64,000 bases of DNA from Capsulimonadaceae bacterium (lineage in GTDB: Bacteria > Armatimonadota > Armatimonadia > Armatimonadales > Capsulimonadaceae). Below, piece after piece: positions 8,632-18,012 of this stretch; within the stretch, counting starts at the first letter, position 1, and every line of letters starts with the position of its first letter. The position numbers and the translations under genes were made by a program. The stretch covers positions 62,001 to 126,000 of the forward strand of contig JARLGU010000015.1 in NCBI GenBank assembly GCA_031292625.1. The letters are read 5' to 3'. The notes beneath the pieces are model-generated. The model saw only the letters and a program-made list of their open reading frames with translations, had not been told where the DNA came from and did no database searches.

Positions 8632-9768
8632 GTGCCTACCCAGGAAACAACCAAGCGAGTCACGCTCAAACAGGTCGCGGACCTGGCGAATGTTTCCGTG
8701 CCGGCGGCCTCGACCGTCCTTTCCGGTCTTACAAATAGCGTGCGCGTTCCAAAGCAGACGCAGGATAGGATCCGCGAAGCAGCGGAGACGCTTGGGTATC
8801 AGACGCGCTCCAGCCGATTGAAGCGCCAATCCGTCGAGGGGAGCGACGCCTCGACGGGACAAAAGCTGCTCCATGTCGGCGTCATTACGGAATACGATAC
8901 CGGGATCGCTTTCCCTTCGGCTGCGCGAAATCCTTGGGAACACGATATTTCAACTGGCATCGAACTCGCATTTGCGGGAAGCGGTCGCGCGAGGGCAAGA
9001 TTTTTCAACAGGAGAAGAGTGAACGAACGGCCGATTCCGGTCTTGGACGCGGTGTCGGCGCTTGCGAAGAACGGTGTCGATGCGCTTGTCGTGATCGACT
9101 TTGACCAGATCGAGTTCGTGTCAAACTATATCCCGGCCCTCGAAGCGTACGGACTGCCATTCGTGGTCGTTAGCGCCGGACCGCTCAGCGCTCCGGTTGC
9201 GAACGTTTGCTACGATAACCGGGCGGCAGGTTATATGGCCGCGTCGCACCTGATCGAACTGGGACATCGAGAGATCATGTTTCTCTCGACGTTTGAGGTT
9301 GACTGGGGTGCGCGGCGCGTCGAGGGCATAGTCGATGCGATGCGTGTATACGGCGTGCCCGCGTCTTGCTTCTCGATTTATCCGGCGGTTCGCAAGCCGT
9401 ACGGCGCTGCATCGGACTTTCGCGCAGTGCCGGTCCATACGCCTGCTGCGCTTGCTGCATCCAAGGCCGCAATAGATGAGGGCATCTCGGCGACCGCTGT
9501 CATTGGCGTGAACGACGAAGTCGCATTGGCATTCATGAAGACGGCAAAGGAGATTGCGCCGGGGGATCGCCGGTACGCAGTCGTCGGATTTGACGATATT
9601 CCCGAAGCGCGGTTTCAGAGCCTGACAACGTTTCGAGCGCCAAGGGAGGCGATGGGCCGCGAAGCAGCTTCGCTTGCTTTGCAGTTGTGTGGCGATCCGG
9701 GTGCGCGAAAGCAGATTTGTTTACAATCAGATCTGATGATTCGATCCTCGACAGTCGAGTTTGTATGA
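8632..9768 (+). CDS. LacI-family transcriptional regulator
   Basis: The 378-residue protein has an N-terminal LacI helix-turn-helix ([18 protein letters not shown]) with the hinge-helix region after it, then a type I periplasmic-binding-fold sensor domain. The sensor segment [19 protein letters not shown] and the effector-side [10 protein letters not shown] and [12 protein letters not shown] are typical. A TTG at 8593 is in frame but lies upstream of the promoter -10 box, so the GTG at 8632 is preferred and gives the usual short N-terminus. The gene is 13 nt from a prepilin-like gene and in the same unit as a large secreted glycosidase. It probably senses a sugar released by that enzyme and controls its own operon. 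Confidence 0.92.
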   Translation: MPTQETTKRVTLKQVADLANVSVPAASTVLSGLTNSVRVPKQTQDRIREAAETLGYQTRSSRLKRQSVEGSDASTGQKLLHVGVITEYDTGIAFPSAARNPWEHDISTGIELAFAGSGRARARFFNRRRVNERPIPVLDAVSALAKNGVDALVVIDFDQIEFVSNYIPALEAYGLPFVVVSAGPLSAPVANVCYDNRAAGYMAASHLIELGHREIMFLSTFEVDWGARRVEGIVDAMRVYGVPASCFSIYPAVRKPYGAASDFRAVPVHTPAALAASKAAIDEGISATAVIGVNDEVALAFMKTAKEIAPGDRRYAVVGFDDIPEARFQSLTTFRAPREAMGREAASLALQLCGDPGARKQICLQSDLMIRSSTVEFV

Positions 9769-9781
9769 TATGGAGGTAGCT

Positions 9782-10654
9782 ATGAATAGTCGAAAGAGAG
9801 TCCGCTGTAGCGGATTTACTTTAATTGAACTCCTCGTTGTTATTGCGATCATCGCGATATTGGCCGCAATTCTATTTCCCGTGTTCGCAACCGCGCGCGA
9901 GAAGGCGCGGCAGACGTCGTGCGCTTCAAACATGAAGCAACTTGGAACGGCCGTTATCCAGTACGTTCAGGATTATGACGAGCATTTGCCGAGCGGAACC
10001 AGCCCGAGCAACGGATATAACGGGACCAATCCAGCTGGCGTCGGTTGGGCAGGGCAGATATACCCGTACATCAAGAGCAAAGCTGCCTTTACGTGTCCAA
10101 GCGACACAACGCAGGCGCCAAACATCTCTTACTCCATGAACTACCTGCCCGTCGGCGGCACCCTGCCGCCAGCTTCTGGATCCTATGTGATCGGAGGCGC
10201 TGGCGCTTATTCATCACTCACGGCTGCGTCTCAAACAGTTATGTTTTGTGAAGTAGCTGGAGAGACATCGATCGATCCGTCAGCGGATACGGCGTCACCG
10301 TTTTCACCAACGACTAACGGACTAACAATTCTCGCTGGCGTATCGCCGGCTGGGCTCTTGGACACGGGATGGGCTGCAGGATTTTCGTCTTCCAGTGGCA
10401 CTGCACACTTCAAATCCCAGTATGGACGTCACTCAATGGCCTCGAACTATACGGCGATGGACGGTCACGTCAAATGGCTGCCTGGATCGAAAGTGAGCGC
10501 AGGGTACTATTCATCGGCAGGTGCCGTAGGGTTACCGTCTCCGTGGAATAACGTCAGCTCTGTAGGGGCCATGGCGGAGTGTCCGGAAGCGAACTCTTTT
10601 CCTGGCTGCGATGTTGCGACCTCGCCCGTATCGTTGACGTACAGCCCTATATAA
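9782..10654 (+). CDS. DUF1559 prepilin-like protein with H-X9-DG motif
   Basis: The 290-residue protein starts at the ATG at 9782, preceded by GGAGGT (9772-9777). A type IV prepilin leader is present ([19 protein letters not shown]), with cleavage expected after the glycine before FTLIE. Next come [16 protein letters not shown] and [20 protein letters not shown], characteristic of the DUF1559 family. Near the C-terminus [12 protein letters not shown] matches H-X9-DG exactly. The family is abundant in Planctomycetes and Armatimonadota; its function is poorly known and may involve a pilus-like or secretion-related fibre. It sits between a sugar regulator and a secreted glycosidase, and an equivalent gene at 46996-47913 has the same neighbours. 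Confidence 0.92.
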   Translation: MNSRKRVRCSGFTLIELLVVIAIIAILAAILFPVFATAREKARQTSCASNMKQLGTAVIQYVQDYDEHLPSGTSPSNGYNGTNPAGVGWAGQIYPYIKSKAAFTCPSDTTQAPNISYSMNYLPVGGTLPPASGSYVIGGAGAYSSLTAASQTVMFCEVAGETSIDPSADTASPFSPTTNGLTILAGVSPAGLLDTGWAAGFSSSSGTAHFKSQYGRHSMASNYTAMDGHVKWLPGSKVSAGYYSSAGAVGLPSPWNNVSSVGAMAECPEANSFPGCDVATSPVSLTYSPI

Positions 10655-10678
10655 TCACGTACCGCAACCTTTTTGTTG

Positions 10679-10705
10679 CCCCGCGCCGGATCTACCGGAG
10701 CGGGG
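10679..10705 (+). other. Hairpin between prepilin and glycosidase genes
   Basis: CCCCGC (10679-10684) and CCGG (10686-10689) pair with CCGG (10695-10698) and GCGGGG (10700-10705), with one G/A mismatch. No T-run follows, so it may set differential expression or RNA processing within the operon and not termination. Confidence 0.4.
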
Positions 10706-10735
10706 TACCCGTTCGTTCTAGAACACAGGATACCT

Positions 10736-13700
10736 ATGAACCTTCAATCGCGCGTTCTGCGCATCTCCCTTGCGACATTCGTTGTCATCGCCGTTGGCGC
10801 CCTCGTAGTCGCCTTTCCCGCGTCCGCGGATGTTACCACGCCTTCCCCGAACGCGGTCGTTAACCCGGGCTTCGAGAAAGGTGTCGATGGTTGGAACTGG
10901 TACATCTCGAAGGCCGATGCAACGGGATCGGTTGAGCAGACGCAGGTACATTCCGGGCTTGGCGCGTTTCGTATCTCGAATCGCTCCGCCTACGGACCGA
11001 ACGTTTACGGATCGCTCCAGCAGAATGTGACGGGCCTTAAGCCTGATACCGAGTACGAGCTGAGCCTGTGGGTGAAGGCCACGAATGCGGAGGTTAACTG
11101 GTTCGGCGGCGGTCCCGGATGGACAGTGCGCCAAGCTTTGCCGGTGAGTACGGCTACGTGGGAGCGTCACGCTGTTCAATTTAGGACTGGCAAGGACCAA
11201 ACGTCGTGGTTTGTGATCATCAATTCGGACGGTCCAACCGAAGAACTTCTGATTGATGATGTCGCGGTCGTGGAGGCAGGAGTCCGGCGCGCGTGGATCT
11301 ACGCACCAAGCGTTGTCCCGATTCTTGCAGGCGCGCCACGGGGCAAGTTCGTGCTGGCGGCTGGCGATTACGATCCTCGGTCGTACGATACATCCGAGGA
11401 TGTTAGCGGGTCTGTTTCGTTCCCGCTGGCGGCTGGATATGCTGGAGGACGGATCGAACTGGTCGCGCGCGACGGGAGCGGTGCAGAGAAGCCGATCGGC
11501 GCGGTCGACGTGCCGGCCGTTCGCAGCGCATCCGTTGCGTCGCTGCCCTTTTCGATTCCGGCGGACCGCTTTACTCACGGCGTCAACACGCTGGGAGTGC
11601 GTCTCGACGGGGCGAATGCGCTGGTTGCGAGCGTCGACGTGACGCGGCGCGACATTGCCGAGATGCTTGCCGACATTATTCATCGGCAAGAGCTTCGCCT
11701 GAAACACGTGCGCGCCGAGGCCGTGTCGCGAAAGGTCGACGGCAACGCCTATGTGCGCCTCGGACTGAATATCGCGCAACGTTATCTCGATCGGGTTCGC
11801 TCGCCAAAGACGAAGGAACTTCAGGACGATTCGTGGAGCTGGCTGCAAATCCGCGAAACGGACCAGGTTCTCGACGCCACCGAGCGCTTGTTGCGGACGC
11901 CAGTTGGCGATGCGCCTTCCCTTACGGCGGTTCGTCCCGCAATCGACCGGGGCGTTTTCGTGGCGGGCGGATCAAGCGCGGGCAGGCCGGATTTTTGGGG
12001 AGGGTACGGCGCGTTCGATCAGGCTATAGCCGATATTCCTAACTTCCCTGGGCTAGGCGCATCGATTATTCAATCCGAGATGGGGCCTACCGCTCTGAAT
12101 GCCGATGGGGCGGATTCCGGGAATGTCGCTTCTTTGATGAGCCGATTCACGAAGGCGGCCGCATCCGATGTTAAGATCGACCTGCTGCTCTCGCCGCACT
12201 ACTTCCCACAGTGGGCGTACGACAAGGATCCTGCTGTCAAGCTGCCGGATAACCCTGGATTCATTAAGTTCGATATCGATAATCCAGTTGCCAGGCAGGC
12301 AATCGAGCAATGGATCAAGCGAGTCGTTCCCGCCGTGAAGGATCAGTCCTCTCTCTTCTCAATCTGCCTTTCTAATGAACCAACCTATGCATCGAGCGGG
12401 CGAACCGATTACTCGCGCCCGTTGTGGATCGATTACCTCAAACAAACTCACGGATCCATCGAGATGCTCAATGGGCTTTACGGGACGTCCTACACTAGCT
12501 TCGACTCCGTGCCAGTGCCGCCATCAGCCGTCCCCGCATTGACAGAGCCGATCGGGAAGCTGCGCGCCTATTACGATTGGGCGACATTTAATGCGCGGCA
12601 TTTTGCGGATTGGCACAGGTGGATGAACGGGCTCGTTAAAGCCGGGGCGCCCGATGTGCCGACGCATGCGAAGATCATGGTGTTCAGCACCGTTCAGCGC
12701 TCTGAGTACAATCAGGGAACCGATCCCGAACAGTTTTGCGCAATTACCGATATTGCCGGTAACGACGACTATACACGCTCGGCGGGGGATGGCGGGGTCG
12801 GAGATTACGCCTACCTGTGGCAGACCGAAGAGCTTTCGTACGATCTTCTGCGCTCGTTCCATCAGCAACCGGTCTTTAACTCCGAGAACCATCTCATAAA
12901 CGATCGCTTCACCGGCTCGGTACCATCCGATTTCGTCCGGTCGGTGATGTGGCAGGGCGCTTTGCACGGGCAGGGAGCGACCGTTACCTGGGTATGGGGA
13001 GAGGCACAGGACAAGAAGAGCGATCTCTACGGCTGCATCTATTTCCGGCCAGCCGACGTCTTTGGCGCTGGCCGGGCGTGGCTAGACGCTCGCCGCTGCG
13101 GGTCGCAAGTGGCGTCGGTCATTCGCGCTAAGCCGCATGTCGCGATCCTCTTCTCTCGCACGTCGCTCTTCTGGCAAGCGAACTACGAAGCGTCGATGCG
13201 TGCAGCATACAGTGCGCTGACTTTTCTTGGCGAACCGGTAACGTTCGTTACCGAGAAGGAGCTCGCGAACGGCACTGTGCCGCCGGTGCAGGCAATCGTG
13301 CTTCCGCAGGCGACACACGTCGGAGACGCCGCTGTAGACGCTCTGGCGCGCTTCGTGAAGCATGGCGGCAAGCTGATTGCGCTGGGCGACGGAAATCTGG
13401 CGAACGATGCTTACAGTCGGCCGCGCGATCTGCCGGCGGGCCTTCGGATGGCGTCGCTTCCGTTTAGCGGCGACGATCGCAAGGTGTTCGACCAGCTGTC
13501 TCCGATCGCGCAAAGTCTTGGCGTTCAGGGCGAGTTGGTCGACGCGAAGACCGGTCATCGCCCATTTGGCGTCGAGTATCGTATCGTCACCGATCAGGGC
13601 AGGACATTCCTCTCGGCGATCAATTTGCTCAGGGCTCCGTTGACTGTCAAGGCTCCCGGCGGTCATGCTGGGCACGGGCAGGACCTGCTGTCTGGAGAGG

Positions 13701-13765
13701 TCGTAGACGTCGCCGCGATTGTCTTGAATCCAATGCAACCCCGGCTCGTCGATCTCGGAAAGTAG
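10736..13765 (+). CDS. Secreted multidomain glycoside hydrolase (GH42-like) with N-terminal CBM
   Basis: The 1009-residue exported enzyme has a signal peptide (cleavage likely after PASA, residue 31). A CBM4/9-like jelly-roll follows at about 40-185 (VVNPGFEKGVDGWNWY, then SGLGAFRISN). A linker with beta-sandwich sequence leads to a clan GH-A TIM barrel with the acid/base candidate in SNEPTY (E548) and the nucleophile candidate in FNSENHL (E717). A trimerisation-like Rossmann domain comes next (HVAILFSRTSLFW, then FVKHGGKLIALGDG), as in GH42 beta-galactosidases. It is larger than most GH42 enzymes because of the added CBM. Substrate is unknown; a galactoside-type glycan is the default guess. 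Co-oriented with the LacI regulator and prepilin genes. Confidence 0.82.
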   Translation: MNLQSRVLRISLATFVVIAVGALVVAFPASADVTTPSPNAVVNPGFEKGVDGWNWYISKADATGSVEQTQVHSGLGAFRISNRSAYGPNVYGSLQQNVTGLKPDTEYELSLWVKATNAEVNWFGGGPGWTVRQALPVSTATWERHAVQFRTGKDQTSWFVIINSDGPTEELLIDDVAVVEAGVRRAWIYAPSVVPILAGAPRGKFVLAAGDYDPRSYDTSEDVSGSVSFPLAAGYAGGRIELVARDGSGAEKPIGAVDVPAVRSASVASLPFSIPADRFTHGVNTLGVRLDGANALVASVDVTRRDIAEMLADIIHRQELRLKHVRAEAVSRKVDGNAYVRLGLNIAQRYLDRVRSPKTKELQDDSWSWLQIRETDQVLDATERLLRTPVGDAPSLTAVRPAIDRGVFVAGGSSAGRPDFWGGYGAFDQAIADIPNFPGLGASIIQSEMGPTALNADGADSGNVASLMSRFTKAAASDVKIDLLLSPHYFPQWAYDKDPAVKLPDNPGFIKFDIDNPVARQAIEQWIKRVVPAVKDQSSLFSICLSNEPTYASSGRTDYSRPLWIDYLKQTHGSIEMLNGLYGTSYTSFDSVPVPPSAVPALTEPIGKLRAYYDWATFNARHFADWHRWMNGLVKAGAPDVPTHAKIMVFSTVQRSEYNQGTDPEQFCAITDIAGNDDYTRSAGDGGVGDYAYLWQTEELSYDLLRSFHQQPVFNSENHLINDRFTGSVPSDFVRSVMWQGALHGQGATVTWVWGEAQDKKSDLYGCIYFRPADVFGAGRAWLDARRCGSQVASVIRAKPHVAILFSRTSLFWQANYEASMRAAYSALTFLGEPVTFVTEKELANGTVPPVQAIVLPQATHVGDAAVDALARFVKHGGKLIALGDGNLANDAYSRPRDLPAGLRMASLPFSGDDRKVFDQLSPIAQSLGVQGELVDAKTGHRPFGVEYRIVTDQGRTFLSAINLLRAPLTVKAPGGHAGHGQDLLSGEVVDVAAIVLNPMQPRLVDLGK

Positions 13766-13770
13766 AAACT

Positions 13771-13809
13771 GGCCTGCATACCGTCTTTTAACAAGGCGGT
13801 GTGCAGGCC
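13771..13809. terminator. Bidirectional terminator hairpin between convergent genes
   Basis: GGCCTGCA (13771-13778) pairs with TGCAGGCC (13802-13809), extended inward by ACCG (13780-13783) pairing with CGGT (13797-13800). It lies between the GH42-like gene (plus) and the SEDS-PBP gene (minus), with an A/T-rich stretch after it on the plus side. Confidence 0.7.
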
Positions 13810-13823
13810 CAATTTATTGCCGG

Positions 13824-16820
13824 TTATTCGTGGACGCACGTCCTGACGATTTCGCGGCAGACCGATCCGGCGGCGTCGCGTCCGTGCCCGCCGTTTTCGA
13901 CGATGCACGCGAATGCTACAGACGGGTGAGATGCCGGCGCAAACCCTGCAAACCAGGAATGCGGGCGTCCCGATGCAAGCTGAGCGCTGCCCGTCTTACC
14001 GGCGACGTCTACGCCCAGGCCATCGAATACCCCGCGTGCCGTGCCGCTAGCGACGACTCTTCGCATCATCGAGCGCAACACCGCCGCGTTCGCCTCCGTA
14101 AGCGGCTGCGTTGCGGGGAGATCCATCGGGCTTTCCCGAACGAAGCGGCTTGGAGGCATCGATCCGCCGTTCGCGATGGCTTCTGCGATGCGCGCCATTT
14201 CGTAAGGCGTCGCCAGGATGGTTCCCTGCCCGTAGCCGCAATCGGGCAGATCTTCCGCGAGCTTGCCAACGGAAGGACAGTGGTTCAACTGAAACGCCCC
14301 AATCTCGCGGTCGAGAATGTTTGGCCCGAGTTCGACGGCCAATGCTGCGTAATACACGTTGCATGAGACGCTGAGAGCCTTTGCGAGATCTTCGACGCCA
14401 TGCGGGCGCATTTCCGATTCATCGGTGACAGTGGCGCGCGAGTAATGGTTGCCATTGTAGCTCCAGAGAATGTTGTGCGCCGTATGGCGGCAATCGAGCG
14501 TGAAGTCGCCGCGATGGGATTCGAGAGCGGCGGCGGCCGTGACGAGCTTGAACGTCGAGCCGGGCGGGTAGACTCCCGAGAAGGCGCGGTTCATGAGCGG
14601 GTTCGCCGGATCGCCGCCTTCATGCAGCGCGTTCCAATCTGCTTTTGAGATGCGTTCAGGATCGAAGGTCGGCGTTGTCGCGGCCGCCAAAAGATCGCCA
14701 GTGCGCGCATCGATGACAACGGCAGCGCCACGCCCGCTGCCAGCTTTGCGCGCTGCCCGATCCAAGGCCGTCTGTGTCGCCTGCTGAATGTCGATGTCGA
14801 TGGTTAGGTGCACGTCGCTGCCGGACAGATGTTTGCGATCTGGCAAGTCTTTGCCCCGGTACATCGTCAACAAGGCTGCGCTGTTGCCAAGTCCGCTCAG
14901 TTCTCCATCGCATCCAAGCGGGTTCGACGGCGAGCCCGGCAGTTCGGCCGCCAGAAGTATGTTGGCTGCGGCGCGGCCGTATGGATAGACGCGCGGCCGT
15001 CCGGCAAGGATCCTCGTTCCCTGCTCATTCGCCAACGGCTCGCGCGCGAGGACGCGGCCCCGGCGGTCGAGGATGCGGCCGCGCGGCGTCTCGTTGATCA
15101 ACGCGAGCAGGCGAGGGTTGATGTGGGGCCGCCGTACGCCGTCAGCATCCGGGATTGTAAGCGTCCGGCTGGCCAGAGCCTCGTCCGCAATGCCCTGAAT
15201 GTAGACCAGCCGGCCCCCAATTATGAGCAGCAGCGCGGTGCAGAGGCCAGTGATAACGGCCCGCGACGCGGCGGGGTAGACGCTTGGCAGCGCTTGGGGG
15301 ACATCGTCCGGCAGTCGTTTCGCGGATATTCGCAGCAGAAGCCCGAGCGAGAAGAAATCCGCCGCAAGCGACGATGTGCCATAAGAAACGAACGGAAGCG
15401 TGACGCCGGTCAGCGGCGCGACTCCCGTGGAACCCGCTGTGATGACGATTGCCTGGATGCCGATCAGCGTCGTGAGGCCCGCAGCGAGTAGCCTGTCGAA
15501 ATCGTCGGCGGCGTTGCGCGCAATCCGATAGCCTCGATGGACGATGACGGCGTACGCGACCAGGACGGTAAGCGTTGCCAGCACGCCGCCTTCTTCGCCA
15601 ATGGTTGTAAACACCATGTCTGATCCGGAGCGCGGCACCGCTGCCGGATCGCCTAATCCAAGACCAGTGCCGAATAGGCCGCCGGTAGCCAGCCCCCACA
15701 GTCCCATGGCAAGCTGACCGCCCAGCCGTTGCGCGTTATCCCATGGGTGCAGCCACATGTCGACGCGAGTCGCAAAAAAGCCCAGGTGTGCGTAGTAGCC
15801 AGCGACGCCGGCAAGCAGGATCAGCGCGGCTGCGGCAACCGGATAGAACGCGCGCCCGGTCACCAAGTAGACGACGGCAACGAGCGTTGCGTACAGAAGC
15901 ACCGCGGGCCCCATATCCTTGACTACGGCGAAGAGGAGGAGGACAAAGAGGTAGAGCAAAGCCAGCGGAACGATGTCAACCAGTTCAGGCCAACGTCCGC
16001 CAACGGTCCCCGCGCCGATATGCGACGTGCGCCGTTCAGCAAGGTAGGCGGCCATAAAGAGGACAAGAAGTATTTTGATCGCCTCAATCGGTTCAAATCC
16101 AAGCGCGGTTACCTTCGCGCCGCCGGGGCCGTGTCCAAGCGGGCTCATCAAGACGATCATCAAACCCAGCGCTGCGATTGCGTAAGCGAATCCATACCTG
16201 TGGAGGCGTAGGCGCGAGAAGGCAGGCAGGAAGGGAAGGGCGGCCGCAATTATTCCCACAATGACGACGCCGCGTGTTTGAGTCAGGAATGACATCGCGT
16301 CGCGCAATGGATCCTTGACCGAATAGATGGCAATCAACCCGATGCCGCTCAAGAATATCGCCAACGGCAATAAGTACGGGTCCGCGTCCGGCGCTTTCCG
16401 CGTGAGGAGTAAATGCCCGAACCATGCGGCAGCGAGGAAGAGCAGGGAGCACGTCAGGGCGGCGCGGCTACTATCCTCAGGCGTGTGGACTACGAGAGCG
16501 GACGATGCGGGACGATTGGCGGGATCGACTGCGGACAGAATAGGATCACGCTGGGCGCTGTATACGCTGGTGAACTTGCCGCCAGGGAGGGCATGGCGGC
16601 GTTCAATCACCGTGGCCGCCTTTTCGACCGGGATACGATACGCGGCGGCGATCTGGTTCACGGAGGCCGCGTTCAGGTTGATCGTGGAGGACGTAATCGG
16701 CGCCGTAATCTCGGGAAGCTTCTTTGCGCCGTAGACAAGCGCAAAGCCAAGGGCTAGAACAGCGGATACAAGGGTAAGCAATAGGCGTTCGACATAGCGT
16801 CGATTCCGGCTTCGTCGCAT
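13824..16820 (-). CDS. SEDS glycosyltransferase / class B PBP transpeptidase fusion with HhH insert
   Basis: One 998-residue protein combines both halves of a peptidoglycan synthase that are usually separate (RodA/FtsW plus PBP2/FtsI). TM1 is at about 12-31. An external segment at 47-97 resembles a ComEA-like helix-hairpin-helix (INLNAASVNQIAAAYRIP, then GGKFTSV). The polytopic SEDS domain runs from about 147 to 520, with catalytic aspartate D401 in SDMVFTTIGEEGG and the late STGVAPLTGVTLPFVSYGTS motif. A further TM at about 530-550 leads to the transpeptidase domain, with STFK (S755), SCN (S819) and KTG (K942). All key residues for polymerisation and cross-linking are present. The ATG at 16820 is chosen over one 21 codons upstream because it starts MRRSRNRRYV just before the first membrane segment. 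Confidence 0.93.
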   Translation of the reverse strand: MRRSRNRRYVERLLLTLVSAVLALGFALVYGAKKLPEITAPITSSTINLNAASVNQIAAAYRIPVEKAATVIERRHALPGGKFTSVYSAQRDPILSAVDPANRPASSALVVHTPEDSSRAALTCSLLFLAAAWFGHLLLTRKAPDADPYLLPLAIFLSGIGLIAIYSVKDPLRDAMSFLTQTRGVVIVGIIAAALPFLPAFSRLRLHRYGFAYAIAALGLMIVLMSPLGHGPGGAKVTALGFEPIEAIKILLVLFMAAYLAERRTSHIGAGTVGGRWPELVDIVPLALLYLFVLLLFAVVKDMGPAVLLYATLVAVVYLVTGRAFYPVAAAALILLAGVAGYYAHLGFFATRVDMWLHPWDNAQRLGGQLAMGLWGLATGGLFGTGLGLGDPAAVPRSGSDMVFTTIGEEGGVLATLTVLVAYAVIVHRGYRIARNAADDFDRLLAAGLTTLIGIQAIVITAGSTGVAPLTGVTLPFVSYGTSSLAADFFSLGLLLRISAKRLPDDVPQALPSVYPAASRAVITGLCTALLLIIGGRLVYIQGIADEALASRTLTIPDADGVRRPHINPRLLALINETPRGRILDRRGRVLAREPLANEQGTRILAGRPRVYPYGRAAANILLAAELPGSPSNPLGCDGELSGLGNSAALLTMYRGKDLPDRKHLSGSDVHLTIDIDIQQATQTALDRAARKAGSGRGAAVVIDARTGDLLAAATTPTFDPERISKADWNALHEGGDPANPLMNRAFSGVYPPGSTFKLVTAAAALESHRGDFTLDCRHTAHNILWSYNGNHYSRATVTDESEMRPHGVEDLAKALSVSCNVYYAALAVELGPNILDREIGAFQLNHCPSVGKLAEDLPDCGYGQGTILATPYEMARIAEAIANGGSMPPSRFVRESPMDLPATQPLTEANAAVLRSMMRRVVASGTARGVFDGLGVDVAGKTGSAQLASGRPHSWFAGFAPASHPSVAFACIVENGGHGRDAAGSVCREIVRTCVHE

Positions 16821-16922
16821 GGGTGTGAGGATTATACCTCCTGCATGCGCGCCCTGAAGGAGCGCCGTTGAGCAGCCTGCCACGCCCTCGTTCGGCGTTC
16901 TAGCCCATAATGTTAGTCACGG

Positions 16923-17789
16923 TCAACAGGTTGCCAGGAACTGCGCGCCTTCGATGAGGCCGCGTTGCTGCGCCTCGTCGCTGCCGTGGTAGTCTCTGTC
17001 CTCCAGTTCGATCGAGATGGCGCCCGTGTAGCCTTGATCCGCGAGGATCTTGCAGATTGCGAGCCAATTCGATCCGCCGTGGCCGGGGATTGTGTAGCGC
17101 CAGGCCGCGCTGCCGAAGGCCGGGTTGGGCTTGAAGGCGGCAGGCAGCTCGACGCCGTATTCGTAGACGTCATCGAGCACGATTTCGGTATCCTTGCCGT
17201 GAACGTGCCCCACGCGCGAGGCGAATTCGTTCAGGAAGCGAATCGGGTCGATCCCCATTCTGAGAAGATGGGAGGGATCGTAGTTGATGCCGATCGCCAT
17301 CGAAGGGCATTCGCGGAACGTTGCTCTGTACGTTTCCGGAGTGCAGCAAAGCGCGCCTGGGCCAGGCCAACCTTCGATGACGAGGCGGCCTCCCGCGGCT
17401 TCAAGAGTGGGCGCGAGGGCGTTGAGACCGTCGACCATGTACGTGAAGTTTTCGCTGCGCGGCTTCGTGGGATCTTCGGGAAGCATCACCGCAAAGTAGT
17501 TCTGCGCACCGCCCACCTTAATGAACTCGGCGTTTCGGGCGACCGCGTCGGCGCGCTTGGCCTTGTCGGCGGATATGAGCCCCTGCCACTCGAGCAGGTC
17601 CACCGAACCGACGCGAAGGCCAGCCTTGATGACCGGCTTAACTTCGGACGCGTTGCGACCTAAGTCGATAACGCCGAATCCGTGATTGCTTGCCCATTCG
17701 ATCGCGATTGCCAGGTCGCTTTGCCACGCCCAGCCCCCACGGCGAAATCCTATGGGGAACTTGCCCGTTTTTGTTTTCAAATGTGTCAT
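16923..17789 (-). CDS. Sugar phosphate isomerase/epimerase (xylose isomerase-like TIM barrel)
   Basis: The 288-residue protein belongs to the AP-endonuclease-2 / xylose isomerase-like TIM-barrel superfamily. These are metal-dependent isomerases or epimerases, often in inositol or uncommon sugar catabolism. Likely metal and catalytic positions are the E in LVIEGWPG, D and H in NYDPSHL, H in VGHVHGKD and E in AISIELED. The start at 17789 follows an AAAGGA ribosome-binding site on the minus strand. It is divergent from the GH65-like lipoprotein gene, with about 220 bp between, so the pair may share a control region. Substrate unknown. Confidence 0.82.
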   Translation of the reverse strand: MTHLKTKTGKFPIGFRRGGWAWQSDLAIAIEWASNHGFGVIDLGRNASEVKPVIKAGLRVGSVDLLEWQGLISADKAKRADAVARNAEFIKVGGAQNYFAVMLPEDPTKPRSENFTYMVDGLNALAPTLEAAGGRLVIEGWPGPGALCCTPETYRATFRECPSMAIGINYDPSHLLRMGIDPIRFLNEFASRVGHVHGKDTEIVLDDVYEYGVELPAAFKPNPAFGSAAWRYTIPGHGGSNWLAICKILADQGYTGAISIELEDRDYHGSDEAQQRGLIEGAQFLATC

Positions 17790-18012
17790 GAAAAGATATT
17801 CCTTTCGCGCTAACTGGTACAACGCAACAGGGGATTGTTCCTTCCTCCATTTACGAGATGGGAGGGAGCTATCGCGAGTTAGTTCACCTCTCGATTTTCG
17901 TGAGCGCATTCAATATTTACGTTGGAATGCGATGGAACAAAGCGATGCGCTCGTAGGGACCGCTATTCAGAGGTAAAATAACAAAAGGCCGCCTTGGCCG
18001 CTACCTACAGCT

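Noticed and set aside
17872-17882. TCGCGAGTTAG shared with 49398-49408 as a possible common operator near two regulators
   Set aside because: Repeated 11-mers are expected many times in 64 kb by chance, and neither copy sits symmetrically in a promoter.
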